Shown piece after piece: positions 10,846 to 21,049 of a stretch of 64,000 nucleotides of DNA (its first letter is position 1; each line of letters begins with the position of its first letter). The stretch covers positions 22,856,822 through 22,920,821 of the forward strand of contig CM075857.1 in the NCBI GenBank assembly GCA_037975125.1. The letters are read 5' to 3'. The DNA is from Latrodectus hesperus (Eukaryota; Arthropoda; Arachnida; Araneae; Theridiidae). A program made the position numbers and the translations under genes. The notes below the pieces were generated by a model. It was given only the letters and a program-made list of their open reading frames with translations. It had not been told where the DNA came from and did not search any database.

Positions 10846-11705
10846 TAAAACATGACTAAACCATTCAACTACCTTGTAAATAATATTTCTGTGAGAATTT
10901 ATTATTGTAGTTTGTGTTTCTAATCAGTACGTAAAACATTTGAGGATTTAAATGCAAAAAAAAATTTTCTTTAGTTACAAGTAATTTCACATGAATTTCT
11001 TCAGTTATTTCGAAAATAAAGTGAGATGTCTCATATTAATACTAAATTCGGAAAAATTTCGAATCCCAAAATGAGTATTTCTTGCATCTACAAAATTAAA
11101 AATATTTGCGCGTATTATCATTATACTCCTTTATAAGGTAATATGCATCTAGAATTGCTACATATTTGAAGTGATTGATCTGACAACACAAAATAAGCCT
11201 GAATGTTTCGAAAGAATCTGCATTTTTACTCCGTCATTGTTTGTAATTTGAATCCTTTTGAAATGATTGTGTTTGAAAATGATTCCCCGTTTTATTAATT
11301 TATGTTACCTGACGTTTTTCTCTGAAAATCATTAATTAATGCGTATCTTTGCTGAATTTTATATGATGCATTAATGACTAATTTGCACTGCCACCCATAA
11401 ATATTATACAGTGGGTTCTTCGTATTGTTCAATAGGCCTTGTTTGTGTTTGTTGATGCTCTTTAACTTTACCACAGCAACGACGAAATTTTCCAACTGCC
11501 TGTATATTTTTTACGCTTGAATGCGGATTTCCAGTAAAATGTTTTCCTTCCTTGTTAAGCTGTGTGTAAAAGATAAGTGATAATTTTAACCTTGTCGAGG
11601 ATGAGAATTGTATAATTGAGTCAACTCGTGAATTGATAAGTGAGAAGTGAATATGCAATTTCTTTGTATTTTTGTATTCAATTGAGATTGCATCGACGCA
11701 GGGAT
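10846..11705. other. Non-coding stretch
   Basis: No gene, RNA or repeat is recognised. Two short overlapping minus-strand frames at 11295-11658 show no family resemblance. Confidence 0.45.
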
Positions 11706-11850
11706 AGCCGAGTTGGCAGCCGAATGGTTAGCGCTGTTACCTTCGGTTCAACAGTTCGTGGATTCAAACCCCACCTTGGGTATGGATGTTTGTAGTGAGC
11801 TTGATCCAACTAACCCTCGTATACAAAGAATGACTGTTAAGCGAACAAAA
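11706..11850 (+). mobile_element. SINE-A copy with a body deletion
   Basis: GCCGAGTTGGCAGCCGAATG, TTCGGTTCAACAGTTCGTGG and CACCTTGGGTATGGATGTTT match SINE-A closely. About 40 bp between GTTTGTAGTGAG and CCAACTAACCC is deleted. The B box is mutated to GATTCAAACC. Confidence 0.85.
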
Positions 11851-11995
11851 ACAAAGAAAAAAAGCTAACCCACCACACGTTGTTTACTAAACATACGTTA
11901 TGCAGCCCATAAACTTTAAAACCCTTTACTGTTCATAAATGGAAAAAAATATAAGCATTAACATATTTTGTCGCCATTATTAACTTGATATTGCT

Positions 11996-12005
11996 ACCGA
12001 GTTGG
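11996..12005 (+). repeat. Left target-site duplication of the LINE insertion
   Basis: ACCGAGTTGG at 11996-12005 is repeated exactly at 12863-12872, bracketing the LINE fragment. The duplicated target is the first bases of a SINE-A head. Confidence 0.85.
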
Positions 12006-12862
12006 TCCCAGAACATCTTAGACAACTGACCTTAGAAAACTTAAGCCACATTCCTAACAATGCCATCAAAATCTTCACTGACGGTAGTAAAATTGATATT
12101 CTAGCAGGTAGTGGCATATATATTGAAACCCCTCACACCAATTTGACTCTTTCTCATCGTAATCCCAATCACTGCTCTGTCTTCAGAAGTGAATTGTTTG
12201 CAATAGACCTGGGACTAGAAGCTATTCTTTCTGAAGAGGATTATGGTGACCTATGGATCTTGTCTGACAGCCGTAGTTCTCTCCACCATCTTAGTAATTG
12301 GCTTCTTGTAGGCGACAAGATCAGCAACTCTATCCTGCTTAAATTAAAGCTCATTTCACTTAATCATGATGTTCACTTGCAATGGATACCTTCACATGTG
12401 AATCTCCACGGGAATGAAATGGCCGATAATCTTGCTAAGGAGGGTTGCAGGATTTCAAATACTCCCTCTTCCACACTTACTTTTCTGGAGTTATACTCCC
12501 GGGAAAAATCAAAAATCTCGGAGGAGTGGAAAACACCCCCCACCCATAATTGGTACAAGGGATCAAAACCGGGTTTGTCCCTTGACCTCCCGTGTGACAG
12601 ACGTACCCGGACTGTTCTCTCAACACTTGCTAGCGGTCATATTAAGTGCCTCACTTTCAACGAGGGCAGGAAAACTTTCATCACCTGCACCAAGTGCCAA
12701 AATCATCAGGCTTCTCCTGAGCATCTTTTGGATTGCATGGGTCTCTCTAGGGAGGATCTCTTTAGCAATCCTCTTTTAGTCTTCGACTTCCTTACAGTCA
12801 ACGAACTCGTGGATCTAGTCTGACTCCGTCAGACATGGAGGATAAGCAACAACAACAACAAC
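12006..12862 (+). mobile_element. 5'-truncated non-LTR retrotransposon (LINE) tail
   Basis: This 857-bp insert carries only the C-terminal part of ORF2 (RNase H onward) and a short 3' UTR. It ends in five to six CAA units (12847-12862), the simple-repeat 3' end seen in I-like LINEs. Exact 10-bp duplications flank it. The 5' truncation is the usual outcome of incomplete target-primed reverse transcription. The open coding frame suggests a recent insertion. Confidence 0.9.
12008..12823 (+). pseudogene. LINE ORF2 C-terminus: RNase H domain plus Cys/His tail (truncated)
   Basis: About 270 codons are open, but there is no genuine start because the 5' part is missing. RNase H features are in order: IKIFTDGSK with the first catalytic Asp near residue 27, the Glu of FRSELFAID, the Asp of LWILSDSRS, and the fourth motif WIPSHVNLHGNEMADNLAKEG. 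A C-terminal segment follows with GSKPGLSLDLPCDRRTRTV, then the metal-binding-like CTKCQNHQASPEHLLDC. LINEs of the I group and relatives carry an RNase H domain downstream of the reverse transcriptase, to remove the RNA template. All four acidic positions are intact, so the copy is young. It cannot be mobile without the endonuclease and reverse transcriptase. Confidence 0.92.
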
Positions 12863-13100
12863 ACCGAGTTGGTAAGTGAGTGACTGGTGCTATGACATTC
12901 GGTTTAATAGTTATTGTGTTCGATTCCGGCCTCAGCCTTGGATTTTGCATTGGCTCAGAATCCAGTTCAGATTATCAACTCATGGGTTCGATTCCCACCT
13001 TTGTTTGGATATTTGTAGTGATTCGGAATTCACTATATACCTCAGGTGCGGGTCTAATGAGTCCTCGTGTGCAAAAGGTTACCGTTGGACATCAAAATTA
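12863..13100 (+). mobile_element. SINE-A remnants, two overlapping pieces, host of the LINE insertion
   Basis: A first head starts ACCGAGTTGGTAAGTGAGTG and has a B-box-like TGTTCGATTCCGGCC. A second B box, GGGTTCGATTCCCACC, lies near 12983, followed by TTTGGATATTTGTAGTGATT and a tail with GTGTGCAAAAGGTTACCG. The doubling of the B-box region suggests a partial tandem SINE, as in the units at 14084-14940. Confidence 0.7.
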
Positions 13101-13224
13101 ATAATCATTTTGCATACATATATTACAGTCAATAAAAAATATTTCTGGAATATTACGAAATTACTCAATTTATAATCAAAATTCTCATTAGTTTGTACTT
13201 TTTTTCTAAAATGTCGGACCTGCA

Positions 13225-13335
13225 ACCGAATAATTAAAACTTTAGCCTTTGATTCAACTCTTCATATCTTCTGTTTTCAAAATTCGTTTTTCTACCTCCA
13301 CAGAGCCATCTCGCGGTCGTCCAAATGAATACAAT
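13225..13335 (+). repeat. Dispersed repeat H, 3' part
   Basis: TTTTTCTACCTCCACAGAGCC, then ATCTCGCGGTCGTCCAAAT, matches the 3' end of the copy at 860-1320. Confidence 0.5.
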
Positions 13336-13420
13336 TATTCATGAATCCATTTTAAACTGTAAATCCGGTGTAATTCCTGTCTTCGTGTGCAAAAGATGAG
13401 ACTGTTGAGCGAAAAAACTT
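13336..13420 (+). mobile_element. SINE-A 3' fragment
   Basis: TGAATCCATTTTAAACTGTAA, TCTTCGTGTGCAAAAGATGA and CTGTTGAGCGAAAAAAC are the 3' half of SINE-A. It is joined directly to repeat H. Confidence 0.65.
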
Positions 13421-13515
13421 TGCTTGCTACCGTTGAGGATGGAGAAACGGCTAAATATATATGCCGACTCTTATGCAGTACTTACCTTGTCATGAAATCC
13501 TCCGATGCATTTATC

Positions 13516-13691
13516 GCCGAGCTGGCAGCCAAATGGTTAGCGCTCTTGCCTTCGGTTCAACAGTTCGTGGGTTCGAATCCCACCTTGGGTATGGATGTTT
13601 GTAGTGGTTCGGAATCCACTTTAAGCCGTAAGTCCCGGTCTAATTAGCCCTCGTGTGCAAAAAATGACCGTTGAGCGACAAACAAACCAAA
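13516..13691 (+). mobile_element. SINE-A copy, young, with target-site duplication
   Basis: This is a full-length copy with one change in the head (CCAAATGG). The exact 14-bp duplication CCGATGCATTTATC lies at 13502-13515 and 13692-13705. Confidence 0.95.
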
Positions 13692-13779
13692 CCGATGCAT
13701 TTATCTTGTCATTATCGATAACATTGCGCGTCAGTGTATCAGTGTTATCTTCCGGTTAAAATCAGCGAAGTAAGGCCTC

Positions 13780-14020
13780 ATGTGCAGCGTACAGAGATTT
13801 GGAGGATGATCCATTCTCCCCCAAATGGTTTGCTGTGGAGCTCCGTGGGTTGGAGGAGGCTCCTTTCGCTGATGTATCGTGCACGTGGAGAAGAAAATGC
13901 CAGTTCAGGTGACACCTCGCCACCAGAGCGTGGCTCAAAATGACGAGGCACTTGGTGATGGGCGAGTATTCTAAACCAATCTGCTTTTAGGTGCAGTCCG
14001 GGTCTCGCCTGCACCATTAT
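13780..14020 (+). repeat. Dispersed repeat F, copy 1
   Basis: GTGGAGCTCCGTGGGTTGG, ACGTGGAGAAGAAAATGCCA, CAGGTGACACCTCGCCACC and AATGACGAGGCACTTGGTGA match the reverse complement of 49655-49845 in order. It is of unknown class. The GC-rich character and lack of a frame suggest a SINE-like or other non-coding repeat. Confidence 0.6.
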
Positions 14021-14083
14021 GATATGTATGCATGTATCGGTAATATTTATCGTATATCAGTTGAAATTATTTCTGAATTAAAT

Positions 14084-14940
14084 GGTTAACCCTTAGGTCC
14101 GTTAAACATTTCGTGAGACCGAGCTGGTAAGTACGTGGGCTTTGGTTCAACTGCTCGTAGGTTCGATTACCATATCTGATTTCAGTGTTTGTAATAATTT
14201 AGAATCCCATTAAATTGTATTTCCTGTTATGGTTAACCCTTAGGTCCGTTAAACATTTCGTGAGGCCGAGCTGGTAAGTACGTGGGCTTTGGTTCAACTG
14301 CTCGTAGGTTCGATTACCATATCCAGACCTGCCAACTTTTACGCAAGATCCACAGGTTTTACGCATTTACTGATATCGTGAATTATTTTACGCGTTTCGG
14401 TTCTTCTGGGAAAAGTTTAAAAAGAAAAAAAAATTTATATCTTAGCACATAATGGCGATCTTTTCTCGTTAGCCATGATGAGAAGCGGAAATTAGCACCC
14501 CATTCAACCCATCTGTGGGAAGAGAGAAATAACCTCCCGGACTGTGTGGTCGCAGAGGCTCCGAAAATGCACATGTCAAACCCTTTTTCTATCGGGGGGG
14601 GGGTAGGAAGCCTCCAGCTTGAAAAACTGTAGGTGGGGAAAAGAAATGGTAGAGTTATAATTTTTTCTTCAGTCACACGGATTAAAACTGAAAAGTTCTA
14701 CTGAAATACTTTTCTGAAAGTTGTCAGGTATGCCATATCTGATTTCAGTGTTTGTAATAATTTAGAATCCCATTAAATTGTATTTCCTGTTATGGTTAAC
14801 CCTTAGGTCCGTTAAACATTTCGTGAGGCCGAGCTGGTAAGTACGTGGGCTTTGGTTCAACTGCTCGTAGGTTCGATTACCATATCTGATTTCAGTGTTT
14901 GTAATAATTTAGAATCCCATTAAATTTTATTTCATGTCTA
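14084..14940 (+). repeat. Three tandem 147-bp units derived from a SINE-A-like sequence
   Basis: GGTTAACCCTTAGGTCCG occurs at 14084, 14231 and 14794. The first spacing is 147 bp. The second is 563 bp, exactly 147 plus 416, where 416 is the 409-bp insert at 14324-14732 and its 7-bp duplication. Each unit holds a tRNA-like head (CCGAGCTGGTAAGTACG), a B-box-like GGTTCGATTACC and GTTTGTAATAATTTAGAATC. The units are nearly identical, so the triplication is recent. Confidence 0.9.
14324..14732. mobile_element. hAT-like non-autonomous element in tandem unit 2
   Basis: The left end CAGACCTGCCAACTTT and the complement of the right end, CATACCTGACAACTTT, match at 14 of 16 bases. CCATATC (7 bp, possibly 8 with a mutated base) is present on both sides, at 14317-14323 and 14733-14739. 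Uninterrupted units 1 and 3 show the empty site as CCATATCTGATTT. No transposase is present; the minus-strand frame inside is not family-like. Confidence 0.8.
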
Positions 14941-16239
14941 ATTATAACTCACAATCAAAAGATAACCGTCAAATGTCAAACCAAACGTTAAAAGGGGGGA
15001 AAATGCATTATTAGCTTATTTTTGTGAAAGTATGAATTTCCTGTACGGCTTAGAGAAATCTGAAATGTTTGTTTATAGATTTTTTTTTGAATCGTTAATT
15101 GCAACTTTGCTCAATTCTCGATTTTAATTTACATGAGATGCTTGCTTTTCTGATTTGTTGTTAAGAGATAAGGGTCATTTTATCATAATGGTCCTTACAA
15201 AAGTGCTTACGTAAAAACTTTGAGCATTTAAGTCAACACGTTGAAACGATTATATTGAAGTTAGTAAAAGAGTTTTCTGATTCTAATTTTTGTGAATCGC
15301 AAAATTTCCATTAAATATTAAAATATAATATTGGATTCAGATGATTGTAAATGTGTATTGATTTGAAAATAAATTATAGTTGTATAGAGCTTATATTTCA
15401 CCAAGTCCTTCCATTTTAAAATTATTGTTTTTCGATTGTAACCTACATTAAACCATTATTACTTTCGAAAAATAAATTGCTGAAAACTTTCCCATAGTTA
15501 TGCAAAATAAATTTTTCACAAGAGTTATTTCAAATAATTTAATGTTATGTAATAACGTTGTCGAGTATGTGTTATGCAAAATCATTTTTTTACCAAGATA
15601 TTGGGAATTTTCAATAATTTAATGTGTTGTAATAACGTTTTTAAGTTTCCAACTATTGTATTTTACTATTACTAAATCAAATGTTTTATGAACCAATTTT
15701 TATTGTTTTTATATTAGAACTTGTATGCTTTTAATTTTGTTTGTTAATGTAAACACATACTGACCAAATAAGAATTCTAATTTGTTTTTCATATTCAAGT
15801 TAATTTAAATTGTTTGAGATCAGTTTATAAGCTGATCTCAAATAATCCAAATTAACTTGAATATGAGATTTAATGCATAAAACGATTTTACTTGAACATT
15901 TTGGCAGCAGCTTTTTAACTTACATTTTTATTCAGTCCGTTGCCTTCAATGAACTAACTTTGCCTTATCAGCATTTCCTCGTAAGTGAATTTTTAAATTC
16001 GTTTCTTTTTCCAATTTTCTTTTTTGTTGCTTTATTAATTACATTTTCTTCCTATTTTTTTAAAATTTCTATTGTTTTATATTCATTTTATTTTTTACAT
16101 TTTTACTTACTAGCCTTGTTCTTCAATTTGAAAAATTTTTTTTAACGTTTTACTCCGTCAAGTATGATTATATCTTCGTAATTTCTTATGAAAATTTCGC
16201 TTTCAAATTTTTCCTTCAAAATTTATGTATTAATCATTA
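14941..16239. other. AT-rich stretch holding one foldback
   Basis: Apart from the inverted repeat at 15790-15865, nothing is recognised. The hydrophobic plus frame at 15873-16145 is Phe/Leu-rich because of T-richness and is probably not a gene. Confidence 0.45.
15790..15865. repeat. Inverted repeat with 34-bp arms
   Basis: Arms 15790-15823 and 15832-15865 pair at about 31 of 34 positions around an 8-bp loop. They start CATATTCAAGTTAATTT and end AAATTAACTTGAATATG. It could be a short foldback element. Confidence 0.85.
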
Positions 16240-16749
16240 TGTAGGTGTTTCTTTCGTGCCAGTTGAGATTATGGCTAGCTACATCACTTTATTACAATTT
16301 CCATTGGTTTAAAATATCCATGACGTCACAACGTTTCATCTATGTCACATCACATTAAGGTGTCGTAAATCCGATTTATCGACGAATTTGCTGCCTGCCT
16401 TCAAATCGCAATCTTCGAGCAGCAGCAAACAAGGCGAAGTTCACCATCGAAACTCTAAGAATGAAAAGGGCAAGATAAAACATTCAATTTATGGTTGGTC
16501 AGCAAGGACGATTTAAAGTTTAAAAAATTCCTTAATTAATAGAATTCTAGGTTAGGTTACGACAAAAGCTGTTTTGGAGATTTATGCTCGTAGGCTTCTA
16601 GCTCGCATTGAGTAAGATTGAGTTTTGAATTGGAAATAACAGTCAATCAATCCAACAATAAAAAAAAATCATAGAATTCTAAATTAACAATTTCAATATT
16701 TGTAAACAATCACTTTAAATTTAAGACGAAAGCCTTGCTTACGCCAACA
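16240..16749 (-). mobile_element. Putative solo LTR-like repeat L, copy 1
   Basis: On the minus strand it begins TGTTGGCGTAAGCAAGGCTT and later carries GATGGTGAACTTCGCCTTGT, GAAGGCAGGCAGCAAATTCG, GACGTCATGGATATTTTAAA, ACCAATGGAAATTGTAATAA and CTCAACTGGCACGAAAGAAA. Other copies lie at 40782, 52467, 57668 and 60945/62311. The TG...CA ends and internal promoter-like TATATA in other copies suggest an LTR, but no internal retroelement region is attached. Confidence 0.6.
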
Positions 16750-17199
16750 TTAAATTTTTATTTAATTTTTTTCGGAATGCATCGGGAACCAGTTCATTTT
16801 TATATTGTATATTCTCTATAATCATCACGCAAATAAATTCGAGACTTTTCCCTTTGATCCCTGTTCCCTTAATGAGAAAAGATATTTTATTTCTTTAGTT
16901 TTTCAAATTTTTGTTCCCTCTCTTTTTATTCTCTTGTTTATAATTTCCAGTTTTGCTTATTCCACTATTACTCTAATTCTATTCTTTTGTTTTATTAATG
17001 TTTAATCTTAATTATCTTGTTGAAACTGCCCTCTATTAGTTTTCATTCGAAATGTTTTCTAATTTATTAAGTTTTTTGTTTTGTGTATTTCAAGTTATTT
17101 TATTAATTTTTAATGAACTTCTAAAAATTTACTTTTTAATGAAACTCGTTTTTACATAATTTCTGCTTTAACTAATATATATTACAGTTAAAAATCACA

Positions 17200-17354
17200 T
17201 TGACTGCGAAATCGTTTACGCTTTGGGTATTGATTCAACAATTCGTGGGTCCGATTCCCACCATGTTTGAATGTTTATAGTGTCTCTGAATTCACTTTAA
17301 ATTATAAGTTCCCGTCTAATTAGCCCTCTCTGACCGTTTAACGATTAACAAACA
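17200..17354 (+). mobile_element. SINE-A copy, diverged
   Basis: TTGGGTATTGATTCAACAATT, TCGTGGGTCCGATTCCCACC, TGAATTCACTTTAAATTATA and CCCGTCTAATTAGCCCTC match SINE-A. The head is degraded and part of the 3' region is missing. Confidence 0.75.
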
Positions 17355-17437
17355 TTCGGTTGTAGCAAAAAAAAAAAAAAATGACCAATAAACTAATATT
17401 TTTGCGCAAATTATTCATTTGATTCCATTATTTTTTC

Positions 17438-17617
17438 GCCGAGCTGGCAGCCGAATGGTTAGCGCTCTTGCCTTCGGTTCAACAGTTCGTGGGTTCGAAT
17501 CCCACCTTGGGCATGGATGTTTGTAGTGGTTCGGAGTCCACTTTAAGCCGTAAGTCCCGGTCTAATTAGCCCTCGTGTGCAAAAAATGACCGTTGAGCGA
17601 CAAACAAACCAAACCAA
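17438..17617 (+). mobile_element. SINE-A copy, young, with target-site duplication
   Basis: This full-length copy sits between exact 14-bp copies of TCCATTATTTTTTC at 17424-17437 and 17618-17631. Confidence 0.95.
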
Positions 17618-17631
17618 TCCATTATTTTTTC

Positions 17632-18104
17632 AGTCAATATTTTTGTAGTATAACATTTGATTAATAGAATAAATCCTGTACATCAGAAATAGAAGTTTTA
17701 TGTCAAAATAGAGCTCAACTGGTGAGAAATTATCCAATTTAAAGCTGTAGATGTTTAATGCTTCATTTTTTTTAAGAACAAAACACAGGAACTTCGAGCA
17801 GAACCCATAAACTTGGTGGCCGTAGAATATTTAAAAGAAGTTAAGTAGAAGCAAAAAAAAAAAAAAAAAAAAAAAAAACGACGTAAATCGGATGTTATGC
17901 GTCTTTCTTTTGTGATGTAACCTTGGAAAACTGTTAAGTAAATTTGTTAAATTTAACTCTGCGAGCTCGTTTCTCATTCTTTTTTTTTCCCGTTTACGTA
18001 GATAATCTTTCGAATAAATCACTGAATGTTTTTTTATAAATAATTTTCTTATAAATGTAAAATGAAATTTTTTAAAATAACTATATAATATCTTCAAGCC
18101 CTTC
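17632..18104. other. Non-coding stretch with poly(A) tract
   Basis: A run of 26 A lies at 17853-17878. No retrocopy sequence is recognised upstream of it. Nothing else is seen. Confidence 0.5.
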
Positions 18105-18290
18105 AGTAAATCGATAAGTTGGAATCGATGGTTGGGAACTAAACACTATAATTACTAACATCTACTAAACATCATCAACTAAACATCATAATTAATTTGG
18201 ACATACTTCGAACTTTAGGGCTCTCGATGACGAAAATAGGTACAGGCAGCGTAGGTTTAGGCCCCACAAGGGTGCCGTGCCACTGGAAAA
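18105..18290 (+). mobile_element. SINE-C copy, 5'-truncated and rearranged
   Basis: GGTTGGGAACTAAACACTAT and the segment GGCAGCGTAGGTTTAGGCCC then CACAAGGGTGCCGTGCCA match the 3' part of the SINE-C copy at 29520-29803. In between, AACATC(A)ACTAAACATCAT is a short tandem repetition. Confidence 0.65.
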
Positions 18291-18789
18291 AAATATTGAA
18301 TCAAGTCTTGTGGTCATTATATAAAATATATTGTAAGCAGCTTAAATCACAAAACATTAATGTGTTCGAGTGCTGTCTTAAATATACTTCGTTGATACTT
18401 CATTTATGTTAATATTAGAAACTAACGCAGTAAGAATGATTAAACTATGAATATAATATTAATATATTGCTATTCATATGTTGACTAAATAAAAAAATTT
18501 TTTCATGGGTGGCATAGTTTGAATTAGGTCTGTTTGTAGGCGTATATGTATTTTTTGGAGGAACCATCGGGGGAAAAAGTTAGCTTTTGAAAGGGTTCAA
18601 TTTTAAACGAAGAGACAATTATGAAAAAATACTAGTATTTTACTAATTTTTCTTTCTAATGCACCCGGGCCTAGATATATTTAACTTTTCAGCTTTGGGA
18701 AAAAGGATATTGATAGTATTTTAGATTGTAGGATACCCATCTGTTGAAGTAACATACTTCCTCGAACCTAACCCTATGTTTGGCTCTCT

Positions 18790-19031
18790 ACCAGTTGGTT
18801 AAAGTTTTCATAATTTACAAGAGGGAACCGCGAGCAGAGAAGATCCATTACTTGTCACCCAGAGGTATCATTTCACTTGGAGGACATTGCGACCATGACC
18901 TATTCAACGCACTTCAGCCGTCTTGAGTGAATATGACAGATTTTCGACTCATTTGGTATTCACTCTTGTGATTTCAAATTCACTCTTGTGATAATAGGAA
19001 TGAGGGTTTAACCAACTAGGCCACGCGGCTT
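18790..19031 (-). mobile_element. SINE-E copy
   Basis: On the minus strand the head GAAGCCGCGTGGCCTAGTTG resembles a tRNA A-box region, but the B-box region is degraded. The body shares CCTCTGGGTGACAAG-type and GTGAATACCA-type segments with the copy at 22520-22806. Within it, ATTCACTCTTGTGAT is duplicated in tandem. Confidence 0.55.
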
Positions 19032-19034
19032 CCA

Positions 19035-19432
19035 ATCATCTAATGGCTATTCTATCGTTGTTCCAAATGTGGTTGGGTCTTCGTATTTCAGAAATAAGGA
19101 CCGAGCAGAAGACACTTATAATTGATGTGTACCCTGGACTGGGTTACGAATTATAAATACGTGCACGTTAAATCTGTGGAATCGAAAGTCCTTTGATAAT
19201 TCGTTGAGCAGTTACCATGCGTGTAATGGTCTGGAGTGAATTTCCTCCCCCTCCAGATCAATGTCAAAATTGAGGAATTGGATCCGCTGGTGCTGCCATC
19301 TATCGGAAGAGTTTAGAGCAAGTCGTATTTTCACCATCTTGGTGCTCTGGCACTACTGACTTAATTTCGCATAGCCAACGGCATAGCGGAGCTTGGCTTG
19401 TCCAAGTGTCGTAAGTAACAACAAATTACAAA
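19035..19432 (+). mobile_element. SINE-B copy, near full length, diverged
   Basis: A degraded head (ATCTAATGGCTATTCTATCG) is followed by AAATCTGTGGAATCGAAAGT, GCAGTTACCATGCGTGTAAT, CAATGTCAAAATTGAGGAAT, GGTGCTGCCATCTATCGGAA and AAGTGTCGTAAGTAACAACA. The order equals the minus-strand copy at 59153-59517, and it keeps the AACAAC tail that copy lacks. Confidence 0.8.
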
Positions 19433-21049
19433 ATGAAAAAAAAAATTATCATAAAGTTATTTTAAATTGTTTCTGAAGAGAAAATTAACAGTATATTTAG
19501 TAATACTTTTGATTATATCATACGTCTCAGTCTAATTAGCCATCTTGGGGCGAAAAACGATTTTTTTCATATCAGTAATCATGAGGTACCATTCTGAGTC
19601 ATTGATTCTGTAGCAAAAATGGCTGGTTTTAAAATATAACTTTGAGTTGTACCAACATTCAATTATTCAAATTGGCTATTTTATCTTTCGTTCTGATTTT
19701 ATTACATTAAAATACCTTTAAAAAAACTAATTAGATTATGTTTAGTTTTATTCCCCATCAACAATATAAACATTTTGTCTTAACTAGACTGAATTTTTTC
19801 TTCAAATGCATTAAATTAATGCCGTTATAAATTAGATATTGCAGCATCTACATTATTTTTATTTCTTTCATTTTCCTCCCCCCCCCCAAAAAAAAATTAC
19901 AACTTCATTGTAAAACACACAAGTTGCTCTTTTGTGTTTTACAATGAAGTTGTAGTTTTATATTGTCGAAAGCTGTAAATTATTAAATAATATTATCTAG
20001 TGGAATATTAAAACTTCGATGTGAGTTATCACCATAGAAAAAAAATCAATTATGATGAAATCTAAATTCATAAATATAGACGAACTATCAAAAAATAGAG
20101 CCCAAATAGTAGAAAAAAAACATTTTTATGAAAATAACTCTGAACTCGAAAGAAATTCATTCTGGAATTGGATTCTTAATATAATAGATCTGGAAGCATG
20201 ACAATATAATTGCACACACAGAAAACTAACGCGCATTAAATATTCAAATCCGTTATGACCGCATGAATCAAAAGTTTTTTTTTATTCTGCGATTTGGCAA
20301 CAAGGGAAGATAATAAAAATCAATACTGGGATTCTCCCGATCTCAGTTTTCAGTTAACGAAAGGACCTAAATGGAATACTGGCACGCGAACTCCATCGTC
20401 ATTGGTGGCTGCCAGATGGAGTTATTCCGTCTTTTAACGAAATTCGCGGAGAATGCCCGCGGTGTGACCAGGCCCATTAATCTCTGCTATATCAAGGACG
20501 GATCCTGGAACGTGACACGTGTTATCTATTCATTAACTTGAGTCGCGTCTGCATGAAACAAGAAATTATGTATTTGTCTTGGGTACTTATTCTCAGTTTC
20601 TCATTCCGAATCTCCTGTTTTCTTTCGAGTTGGACCGAAAAAGGGGAACTTTTCAGACCTGCAGTTTCGATCCTGTTTTTACATTCATCGTAAATTCACA
20701 ACTTAGTCCACTATATTAAATTTATATGCCAATGCTTAATTTGTTAGATAAGAATGTGAGCATACGTTCTTAAGGGAATGTAAGTTGGAGATGATATTTT
20801 CAGTTGTAGATTATTGTAACATAATTATAGGATATCTGTGATTTGATTAATTAATTTGCAGAAATGTTTCTCCCAGGGTTAAGTATTACGAGCATTTTCT
20901 TTCGAGTGAAAGGTATCGATTTTTATATCCTGTTCGCGTGGATTTGTTTTCGTGTTGGGTGTAGGTTGTCTGAATTGTTCGGAATCCATTCAGGTCGAAT
21001 TAAACTTCATATGCGAAAATGAATCAAAATTACAAAAGGAATATAACTG
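19433..21049. other. Mostly non-coding stretch with one hairpin and one GC-rich island
   Basis: It includes a hairpin at 19898-19954 and a GC-richer patch at about 20330-20560 that matches no repeat in the window. The last 80 bp (TCGGAATCCATTCAGG) look like an old SINE-A 3' remnant. No coding frame is convincing. Confidence 0.45.
19898..19954. repeat. Inverted repeat with 21-bp arms
   Basis: TACAACTTCATTGTAAAACAC at 19898-19918 is exactly complementary to the sequence at 19934-19954. The loop is about 15 bp and could extend the pairing by a few bases. Confidence 0.9.

Noticed and set aside
13734..14017. Coding frames on both strands across 13734-14017
   Set aside because: The region is dispersed repeat F, whose second copy at 49655-49845 does not keep either frame.
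14383..14676. A 97-codon minus-strand frame as hAT transposase
   Set aside because: No hAT motif is present. The 409-bp element is non-autonomous and the frame is probably chance.
15873..16145. A 90-codon hydrophobic plus-strand frame as a membrane protein
   Set aside because: It is Phe/Leu-rich because of T-rich DNA, and there is no signal-peptide-like start or homology pattern.
17853..17878. Processed pseudogene marked by poly(A)
   Set aside because: No recognisable cDNA-like sequence precedes the tract and no duplication flanks it.
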